This document shows positions 1-6,129 of a DNA stretch of 64,000 bases, piece by piece. The stretch covers positions 3,720,001 to 3,784,000 of the forward strand of contig NZ_CP024633.1 of assembly GCF_004924335.1 (NCBI RefSeq). Reading direction: 5' to 3'. The notes under the pieces are model-generated. The model was not told the origin of the DNA and ran no database searches. It saw only the letters and a program-made list of their open reading frames with translations. This DNA is from Mycobacteroides salmoniphilum. GTDB lineage: Bacteria; Actinomycetota; Actinomycetes; Mycobacteriales; Mycobacteriaceae. Position numbers and translations under genes: made by a program. The number at the start of each line of letters is the position of its first letter. The first letter of the stretch is position 1.

Positions 1-331
1 CGAAATCTTCTGCAGGCCAATCCGAATCCAACGACTGCCGATGAAAACTCACCCGGGCCGAGTGTCCACACCGAGCGATGCGCGCATGCGCGGAATCGAG
101 CGCCGAGCCCACAAGATCGATGGCAGTGACCCGTTCGCAGCGCGCCGCCAACTGCTCGGTGAGTATCCCCACGGAGCAGCCGGGCTCGAAGACATGGCGA
201 TAGCGCGGCTTGGGCAGCATCGCCATCGTGATGGCGTACTTCCTCTGTTCATACCAGCGCTGTGCGAGTTGCCACGGATCGTCAGATATGGCGTACATCT
301 CGTGGAAGAAGTCGTCCGGTACACGCCCCAT
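1..331 (-). CDS. NodS-like SAM-dependent methyltransferase (partial, C-terminus beyond window)
   Basis: Only the first 110 residues lie in the window; the gene runs off the left edge. They contain a class I SAM-binding motif I (VFEPGCSVGILTEQLA, residues 47-62) followed by the acidic strand end AIDLVG. The N-terminal DDPWQLAQRWYEQRKY segment resembles the nodulation NodS family, which N-methylates deacetylated amino sugars. The ATG (329-331) shares its A with the TGA stop of the deacetylase gene (TGATG), so it is the last visible gene of a translationally coupled operon. Substrate is inferred from context: an amine freed by the upstream PIG-L enzyme would be a natural acceptor. Confidence 0.8.
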   Translation of the reverse strand, partial: MGRVPDDFFHEMYAISDDPWQLAQRWYEQRKYAITMAMLPKPRYRHVFEPGCSVGILTEQLAARCERVTAIDLVGSALDSAHARIARCGHSARVSFHRQSLDSDWPAEDF

Positions 332-1098
332 CAGCGGAACACCGCCTCGCCAAGGACCAGGAGCCGGTTCACTACGTGCGGCGGCAGTATCGCCTCCGCA
401 TCCGGTCCCCGAGGGCATAGCTGCGTCTGGAACGCATCGGTGGCCTGCTGTTTTAGACCGAACGAGGCGTGGTCGCGGGGTACCGTGCACATCCGGTGCC
501 AGGGCACCTCGTTGTCGTCCGGCACGGCCCAATGCCACATCCACACCGGGTACTCCAGCAGCACCGCACCGGTGCGAGTTGCCGCGGCGGCGGACGCGCG
601 GCCAACAGCCTCGTGGTCCGGGTGTCCGTCGCCACGCCACGTCGCCGCACACCACACCCCGGGCCGTGCGGCATCGAGAATCTCGACGAGACGGCCGCTC
701 ATTTCCTCTTCACACTCGGCGAGCGCTCCGTCGGCCAGACCGAGCCTGACAGGCGGATCGAGCCCAAGAATATCTGTAGCACAGAGTAATTCAGCATGAC
801 GATCTCGCTCCAGCCAGCGGCGCTCCCTCGACGACAAGCCCGGGTACGCGCCCCCACCATCGCTCACTGACACGACGACGACATCGACTCCCCGTGCGTG
901 CAGCCGCGATGCCGCAGAACCGAACCCCAACGTCTCGTCGTCGGGATGCGGCGCGACCAGGACCAGGGACGGGCACTCGTCGAGATCTAGGCGCGGAAAT
1001 TCACGCGGCCACGCCAGCCACTCGTCAATAGACGTACCGCCGGCCGAAATTGGGCGTTCGGCGAGTCGCCCGCAGTTTCCGGCGCTGGCGACACTCAT
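331..1098 (-). CDS. PIG-L family N-deacetylase
   Basis: A 255-residue zinc-dependent deacetylase of the PIG-L/LmbE family, whose relatives (MshB, Mca) remove acetyl or similar groups from GlcNAc-type amides. The zinc-site motif APHPDDET is at residues 49-56 (His51, Asp53, Asp54), and the second metal-binding motif is GDGHPDHEAVG in the middle of the protein. No signal peptide, so probably cytoplasmic. The start overlaps the stop of the acyl-CoA dehydrogenase-like gene by ATGA (1095-1098). It lies between that gene and the NodS-like methyltransferase. The exact amide substrate is unknown. Confidence 0.9.
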   Translation of the reverse strand: MSVASAGNCGRLAERPISAGGTSIDEWLAWPREFPRLDLDECPSLVLVAPHPDDETLGFGSAASRLHARGVDVVVVSVSDGGGAYPGLSSRERRWLERDRHAELLCATDILGLDPPVRLGLADGALAECEEEMSGRLVEILDAARPGVWCAATWRGDGHPDHEAVGRASAAAATRTGAVLLEYPVWMWHWAVPDDNEVPWHRMCTVPRDHASFGLKQQATDAFQTQLCPRGPDAEAILPPHVVNRLLVLGEAVFR

Positions 1099-2036
1099 CC
1101 GGCCGCGGCTCTCCCCAAGGCCGCGAGATCACGCTCGGCATGGCTCTGCCGCACGTACATGGTCAGATCGGCGACGTGCTGGGCGTGTCTGGCGTCGAGT
1201 GCCAGTGGCCCGGGCCCCAACGCCCGGCCGGTGCGCACGATCGCCTCGTCTACAGCGTGCTCCACTACAGCTCTGACACGGCGCGCCAGGAGTTCGGTGT
1301 GGTCGCTACGAGGTTCGGCGTCTACATAGGCGGCGGCCGTCAGGAGAATGGACTCGGCCGCGGCAAGCGCCGCATCCACCGCACCGAGGTGAGCGTGTGC
1401 GTGGGGGTCACCGGAAGAGCCTTGATGATCCTCGGCGACGGCTCGATAGAGGGGCTCGGCCGCGCCGCGGGCCCCGCCAAGCCAGCAGGCCGCCACGCCC
1501 ATGGCGCCGTGCCAGAAGCCCGGCCGGTCCAGGTACTGCCCAGGGCCCCCAACGGGTACGCCGATTGCGCCACTCAATTGCACGGAGCGCGTGTCACTTT
1601 CTCGCATTCCGGCGTTCTGCCAAATCTGCGGTAGCGCGGTCGCCTCCGGCTGGCTCATGTCAACGGCGTAGAGCCCCCGCGTGTTGTCCTCTCCTCTGGC
1701 AGTGATGAGCGCATGGGTGCAAGAACCGGCACCCGAACACCATGCCTTCGTCCCATCCAGCACGCCGACACCGTCCCTCTGCACGACGGTGACCATCGTG
1801 TTCGGCGCTTCTGCCGCCCACACGCCCCACAGCTGTGCCGGGCCGGGAGCAGGGCCGTCGAGTTCGCACAGAATCGCCACGGCATCGCAGTGCGCTTCGG
1901 CAAGCCGTCCCGCGGTCACGTCGTGTTGCGTCAGCGCGGCAAGCTTCCACCATCGCGCGGCGGTATGTCCCGCTCCCGGCATCGGAAGTGCCAGCTCACC
2001 GGCGTGCAGCCACCGTCGCACGAGATCGGCCGTCAT
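1095..2036 (-). CDS. acyl-CoA dehydrogenase-like protein, short form
   Basis: A 313-residue protein with acyl-CoA dehydrogenase character: a central segment with WCSGAG and a flavin-contact-like strand, followed by the helical C-terminal domain (from about residue 170, GAMGVAACWLGGARGAAEPL). It is clearly shorter than typical 380-400 residue dehydrogenases; most of the N-terminal helical domain is reduced. The start overlaps the glycosyltransferase stop (ATGA, 2033-2036), and its own stop overlaps the deacetylase start. In this operon it could oxidise or hold an acyl chain destined for a glycolipid; whether it is still a dehydrogenase cannot be told from sequence alone. Confidence 0.75.
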   Translation of the reverse strand: MTADLVRRWLHAGELALPMPGAGHTAARWWKLAALTQHDVTAGRLAEAHCDAVAILCELDGPAPGPAQLWGVWAAEAPNTMVTVVQRDGVGVLDGTKAWCSGAGSCTHALITARGEDNTRGLYAVDMSQPEATALPQIWQNAGMRESDTRSVQLSGAIGVPVGGPGQYLDRPGFWHGAMGVAACWLGGARGAAEPLYRAVAEDHQGSSGDPHAHAHLGAVDAALAAAESILLTAAAYVDAEPRSDHTELLARRVRAVVEHAVDEAIVRTGRALGPGPLALDARHAQHVADLTMYVRQSHAERDLAALGRAAAG

Positions 2037-2797
2037 CCCACACCCTCGCGGCGTGAGAAGGACCTCAGATACGCCGCAAATCCCTCGGGGGCTCTTCCGA
2101 CGCGACGGGCCGACGTCTCGACCGATAGCCCGTCATCGCGATGGATTCGGTAGCTCCGTTGTTCGAACCGCTGGGCGAGATCGACATCCTCTCCGCTGCC
2201 GATCGCAGCGAATCCGCCTTCTTTCCAGTACTTGTCGGCACGAAATCCCATGTTCGCACCATGAACATGGCCATGCCCGTCGGGCTTGCGCTTCGCGCGG
2301 TATCTACTGAGGTAGCGGCGTACCGCACCTGCCGGGGTCTGCTGCCAGTTCTCCACGCGAACCACGCCAAGCACCATGTCGGCTCCCGAATCTGTCTGGC
2401 GTACCAGCCAATCGGCGTCAACCCGGCTGTCTGCGTCGGTGGTGGCGTACCACACACGATGCTGTGCCGAGGCCGCCACTGCGCACACCGTCTGCGAATA
2501 GGCAAACCCGGCCGCTCTGGCCGCACCGACATTGCGGGCTTCGACCTCGATAAAGTGCACATCGGAGCCGAACTTCCCCGCCAATCGAATGCTTTCGTCA
2601 TCGCAGTCGTCCAGAACGACGACGATCAGGGTCGGCGCTGCGAAGCATGCGGCCGCAGTCACCAGCGCGTTGAGGCTTCGCGGCAGATTGGCGGCTTCAT
2701 TGTGTGCAGGCACCACCACGACCGCCCGGTCGTATGCGATGGCGCGGTACGGCTCGTCACCGAGATCCCGGCGACCCAGCGGAACGGTTACCGACAT
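2033..2797 (-). CDS. family 2 glycosyltransferase
   Basis: A GT-A fold glycosyltransferase of about 254 residues. After a short N-terminus comes the typical first strand VVVVPAHNEAANLPRSL, then a nucleotide-sugar/metal motif TTDADSRVDADWL and the acceptor-side motif GSGEDVDLAQRFEQR. I chose the ATG at 2795-2797 because the family domain begins about 22 residues later; the open frame continues upstream to 2950, but that extension looks non-coding. It is the first gene of the four-gene overlapping operon (GT2, acyl-CoA dehydrogenase-like, PIG-L, NodS-like). No clear membrane segments, so the product is probably peripheral or cytoplasmic. Confidence 0.82.
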   Translation of the reverse strand: MSVTVPLGRRDLGDEPYRAIAYDRAVVVVPAHNEAANLPRSLNALVTAAACFAAPTLIVVVLDDCDDESIRLAGKFGSDVHFIEVEARNVGAARAAGFAYSQTVCAVAASAQHRVWYATTDADSRVDADWLVRQTDSGADMVLGVVRVENWQQTPAGAVRRYLSRYRAKRKPDGHGHVHGANMGFRADKYWKEGGFAAIGSGEDVDLAQRFEQRSYRIHRDDGLSVETSARRVGRAPEGFAAYLRSFSRREGVG

Positions 2798-3042
2798 GGC
2801 CGGCTTTGAAATGCAATGACGGACATCACTTCTCCTCGCAAGCTGAATCGGCCAGCGCATTCTGGGCCTCACCGTTCCGGACGTCTCATCGCGGGTGTAC
2901 CCGTTCTGACGCGGTTCATGCATGGCAGCGCCGCGCGCCTGCCCACACAACGAAATACCCGGTCAGTGCATAAACAAGCGCAAATCCGGTTATCTCACGC
3001 CGAGGTACCGTCGAACGAGGGAGCAGTGATGGCCCGCCAGCT

Positions 3043-4632
3043 CTACCGGGGGTGGCAGGGCACCGGAGCGTACAGCGCCCGCCTGCACAATTCCTCAGCC
3101 TCGGCGGTCGACCGGTCCAGCGGCAGCCGTGTATCGATGACGTGCGCCTCGCCCCACCCGTTGTCCAATCCTACGAATTCGGCACCCAACGCGGCCGCGA
3201 TATCGCCGCCGGCGTCCGACGCTCCGTCGTGACGGGTCGCCACCCGATGTTGTGCGGTGACCAGCGGCGCCGCGCACAGGAACTCCACCATCGGCGCCCC
3301 CGCCTCATAGGCCAGCTGATGTGCGCGCAGCCGATGCCGTGGATTACGCCATGTTCCGTCCAGGATGACGGTGTGGCCGCCCGCCAGGCACAGTCGCGCA
3401 CGGCGCAGGACGGCGTCGTACACCACGCCCACGTTCTCCGGTGAGTACAACCCGGCGTCGAGCACGCCTTTCCCTCCGGATATCACCCCCAGCCGATGCA
3501 GCTGGTGACGCACATCGTCCGTTGAAATTATCTGAGCACCAATATCTTCCGATATCCGGCGAGCCAACGTGCTCTTTCCCGCACCTGGCCCACCGCCGAC
3601 CAGCACGAGCCGCACGGTCGCGGCCCCCAGGTGGTGCAGCGCCATCGCCACATGCTTGGTGGCCCGGGAAGAGGCGGCCCGCTGCCCCTGGGTGAACCGA
3701 ATGCAGTCCACCTTGGCGCGCGCCAATGCGCGGTAGGCGATGTAGAAGTGCCGCAGCGGTTCCGGCGCTGGATCCGCCGACAACTCTACGTAGCGATTCA
3801 TGAAGTAGTGGCCGAGATCCCGCCGCCCCAGGAACTCCAGATCCATGGCCAGGAACGCCGCGTCGTCGAGTCCGTCCACGTGTCGCAGCCGGTCGTCGAA
3901 TTCCAGGCAGTCCAGCAGCACCGGCCCGTCGGGCAGGCAGAAGATGTCGCTCGCCATGAGATCTCCATGCCCGTCGACGATCCTCCTGTCGACGACGCGC
4001 TGGGCGAACAGCACCGCCCGACCGGAAATGAACTGCGTCGCAAGTGTCCGGACCAGGCGCACATCATCTGTGGGGAGCACCGTCCCCGCGTACTTCTCCA
4101 AGGATGCCAAGGTGTCGTCCCACCGATCGACGACGGCGTCAAGAGAGCCGGCCTCGTCGATCGACGGACTGCGATCCGCCCGCGTATGGAATGCCGCCAG
4201 CACCTCCGCGATCGCGTCCAGATGCGCCGTGGTGACCCGGCCGCTCTTGGACAGCGCCGACAGCCGCGCAGAGTCCGGATAACGCCGCATCACCACGACG
4301 GGCTCACCGGGTCCGCCGTCGGGATCGGCGAGATGCGAGACGCCGATGTAGCTGTCGCCAGAGATGCGGCTGTTGAGTGCGACTTCTCGGGCACAAGCCC
4401 TTTCGCGAAGTTCCGGGGTGCTGAAGTCCAGGAAGTTGGTGGTGACGGGCTTTTTGAGCTTGTATGCCCGGCCTCCGACCAAAATGACAATTCCGGTGTG
4501 GGTTTCCCGGATCTCCGCACCGACGGACGTGGGACTGACGGTTGATCGTGATGCGCGCATGGGTCCATCGTCGCCGCGCGTGCGATCCGGATATCCAGCC
4601 ATGGGCCCTCGATCCGTGGGGTCGGAAGTCAC
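3043..4632 (-). CDS. two-domain aminoglycoside-phosphotransferase-like / P-loop kinase protein (Rv2004c type)
   Basis: A fusion of an APH-like kinase (residues about 30-330) and a P-loop kinase (about 340-529). The first domain has the catalytic loop VDGHGDLMASDIF and a later DCLEFDD metal motif; the second has Walker A GGGPGAGKST near residue 348. The layout matches the M. tuberculosis Rv2004c family, a DosR-regulon protein of unknown substrate. The start is uncertain: ATGs at 4632, 4599 and 4557 are all in frame, and conservation is visible only from about residue 40. It is monocistronic, with a DosR-like half-site upstream (4678-4697). Confidence 0.85.
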   Translation of the reverse strand: MTSDPTDRGPMAGYPDRTRGDDGPMRASRSTVSPTSVGAEIRETHTGIVILVGGRAYKLKKPVTTNFLDFSTPELRERACAREVALNSRISGDSYIGVSHLADPDGGPGEPVVVMRRYPDSARLSALSKSGRVTTAHLDAIAEVLAAFHTRADRSPSIDEAGSLDAVVDRWDDTLASLEKYAGTVLPTDDVRLVRTLATQFISGRAVLFAQRVVDRRIVDGHGDLMASDIFCLPDGPVLLDCLEFDDRLRHVDGLDDAAFLAMDLEFLGRRDLGHYFMNRYVELSADPAPEPLRHFYIAYRALARAKVDCIRFTQGQRAASSRATKHVAMALHHLGAATVRLVLVGGGPGAGKSTLARRISEDIGAQIISTDDVRHQLHRLGVISGGKGVLDAGLYSPENVGVVYDAVLRRARLCLAGGHTVILDGTWRNPRHRLRAHQLAYEAGAPMVEFLCAAPLVTAQHRVATRHDGASDAGGDIAAALGAEFVGLDNGWGEAHVIDTRLPLDRSTAEAEELCRRALYAPVPCHPR

Positions 4633-4677
4633 CAGTTCCTCCGTCGACAGGCTCGCTGAGTCTTCGGCACGTCAGGT

Positions 4678-4697
4678 ACTTCGGGCTCAGTCCCGGT
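4678..4697 (-). promoter_or_regulatory. possible DosR half-site upstream of the Rv2004c-type gene
   Basis: Read on the minus strand, the stretch contains CGGGACT followed closely by AGCCCGAA. This matches one half of the DosR box (TTSGGGACTWWAGTCCCSAA) well, but the second half is out of register by two bases. It sits about 50 nt upstream of the gene whose M. tuberculosis counterpart is DosR-controlled. Weak evidence on sequence alone. Confidence 0.25.
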
Positions 4698-4878
4698 GAC
4701 CAAGTGCCCTGTCCGCGTCCGGGTACCTCACCAAGAGTCGAGACCACCACCAGCCGGGTGGAGCCGATATGCCCAAGACCATGGTTCACGTCGACGTCAA
4801 CCAGACCGCGATCCAGTCCCGCCGGGCTGCCGCAGCGCACGCCCCCTCCGCGAGATCGGTACGACCCGAAAGCCGGTG

Positions 4879-5082
4879 ATGGTCCAGGTCGACATCCCGC
4901 TGGTAGTGGCGGTCGACGAGTCCCACGAGTCCGTCGCCCCGCTGGAGCTGGCCGCGCACGGGGCACCGTTGCGCGAAGCGCCCACGCGGCGCATGTGCAG
5001 GAATTGGTCGGCCAGAATGGGTACGGCGTGCCGGGCAGGACGCATTTCGGTACTCGTTGCCGCGCGGCAGCGGCTGCAGTAG
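4879..5082 (+). pseudogene. universal stress protein N-terminal remnant
   Basis: This short open frame begins with PLVVAVDESHESVAPLELAA and continues HGAPLREAP. That closely resembles the first strand and helix of a universal stress protein, where the usual form is VVVAVDGS followed by AALEWAA. After about 35 residues the similarity stops and the frame ends. No USP ATP-loop (G-2x-G-9x-G-S/T) is visible in any frame nearby. I read it as a decayed USP gene within the 603-nt stretch 4633-5235, which otherwise holds no convincing gene. In M. tuberculosis a USP gene (Rv2005c) neighbours Rv2004c, though on the same strand. Confidence 0.35.
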
Positions 5083-5128
5083 GCACCACCCCCGCGTGGC
5101 GCCCACCGCGCGCATCACTCCCCGTTTG

Positions 5129-5144
5129 GGGTACCTCGCTACTC
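5129..5144. promoter_or_regulatory. GAGTA-N6-TACTC type palindrome, copy 1 (one mismatch)
   Basis: Sequence GGGTA-CCTCGC-TACTC, one change from the palindrome GAGTA-N6-TACTC seen exactly at three sites further right. It lies 91 nt ahead of the ATG of the small gene at 5236. The recurrence of the same 5-6-5 architecture upstream of neighbouring genes suggests an operator. Confidence 0.5.
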
Positions 5145-5235
5145 GCGTCATCGAGACCGCGCCAGATCAGGATTCTGTGTATCGCTTTTACACAACGGAA
5201 CCGAAACTGCACGGCCCTTGCCGGGAGGAGTAGAA

Positions 5236-5667
5236 ATGATTGCGCTAACGGCCCCACACAGCGTCTCGCCCGACGTCAACCTGCTCATCCTGGTTGAGGC
5301 CGGTCCTGCTCATGACCTTCGTGACCATCCAGGTGGAATCAATTCAGCTACACCGATTTTCGAGGCTGTTCGAGTCGCCGGGCACACCGTTGCACCCCTT
5401 CACGCCAATGCGGCGGGCGTGCCACCCGAGCTTCGTTCCATCTTCGTCGTCACGGCACCCGCCGGCCCCGAATTCGATCAGCTCGCCGAGCACCTGCGGA
5501 CGCTCCCCGGTGTTGCGGCCACCTACCTGGAATCCATCGACGTTCGCCCTCAGCCTGCCCGCGTCAGCCCCATCCCGGTGACGAACAGCGGTCGGCGTCG
5601 GGCCGCAATCCACCGCGTCAACCGTGCCGGCCTCGAAGCTCTGCACGCGCGCAGGCTAGCCGGTTAG
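5236..5667 (+). CDS. hypothetical protein, small alpha/beta
   Basis: A 143-residue protein of unknown function. The ATG at 5236 is preceded by a good ribosome site (GGGAGGAG, 5223-5230), which fixes the start. Residues 13-35 form a hydrophobic strand followed by an acidic, histidine-containing loop. Residues 70-100 (FVVTAPAGPEFDQLAEHL, then a strand with LESIDV) have a beta-alpha-beta pattern reminiscent of small inhibitor or propeptide-like domains, but I do not recognise a family. The C-terminus is basic (GRRRAAIHRVNRAG). No signal peptide or membrane segment. A GAGTA-N6-TACTC-like palindrome upstream links it to the protease/peroxidase genes to the right. Confidence 0.65.
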   Translation: MIALTAPHSVSPDVNLLILVEAGPAHDLRDHPGGINSATPIFEAVRVAGHTVAPLHANAAGVPPELRSIFVVTAPAGPEFDQLAEHLRTLPGVAATYLESIDVRPQPARVSPIPVTNSGRRRAAIHRVNRAGLEALHARRLAG

Positions 5668-5779
5668 TACCGACAGGGAAGGGGCCGCGCGATGTGCGTC
5701 CGCCCCTCCGGCTCCACGACCATGACTCCGGGGATATCCACCAGTGCAGCGGCATTCGCGATATCGCCCCCAACGAACG

Positions 5780-5795
5780 AAGTAGCCCGCTACTC
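5780..5795. promoter_or_regulatory. GAGTA-N6-TACTC type palindrome, copy 2 (one mismatch)
   Basis: Sequence AAGTA-GCCCGC-TACTC, one change from the exact palindrome. It is located 62 nt ahead of the ATG of the small membrane protein gene at 5858, in the 190-nt gap after the hypothetical gene. Confidence 0.55.
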
Positions 5796-5857
5796 GTGTG
5801 GGTGACCGCCCTCCGGGCCTACGGTTCGAGAAGACCCATCACCCGAAGGAGCCGATC

Positions 5858-6103
5858 ATGACAACGCTTGAACGACAAGCAATCCGGCAGCCGTCACCCA
5901 CACCCACGACCAAGGTCGCCGCCAGCGGCACCGCCGGCGCGATCTCGGTTGTCCTGGTCTTCATCCTCGGCAAGTTCAATGTCGAGATACCCGGAGACGT
6001 CGGATCGGCCATCACCGTCCTCTTCTCCGTCGCATCCGGCTACTTGGTGCATGAGCGCATCGTTCTTCGGCAACCAGCATCAGAAGGCACCGCGGACGAT
6101 TGA
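5858..6103 (+). CDS. small membrane protein, holin-like topology
   Basis: An 81-residue protein with two predicted membrane segments: residues about 25-40 (GAISVVLVFILGKF) and about 47-66 (AITVLFSVASGYLVHERIV), separated by a short turn containing IPGDVG. This hairpin layout is like small phage holins and uncharacterised actinobacterial inner-membrane proteins; there is no lysis gene nearby, so a phage origin is not supported. The start is set by GAAGGAG just upstream of the ATG at 5858. It stands alone between the palindrome at 5780 and the convergent LuxR-type regulator. Confidence 0.7.
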   Translation: MTTLERQAIRQPSPTPTTKVAASGTAGAISVVLVFILGKFNVEIPGDVGSAITVLFSVASGYLVHERIVLRQPASEGTADD

Positions 6104-6129
6104 CACGCAGCGGATCGCGTGCGGATCGC

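Noticed and set aside
4304..5257. Minus-strand open frame of 317 codons
   Set aside because: It overlaps the phosphotransferase gene in another frame and has the Arg/Pro/Gly-rich composition of a shadow; no motif seen.
5858..6103. Prophage holin
   Set aside because: No endolysin, capsid, terminase or integrase gene in the window; the two-helix layout alone is not enough.
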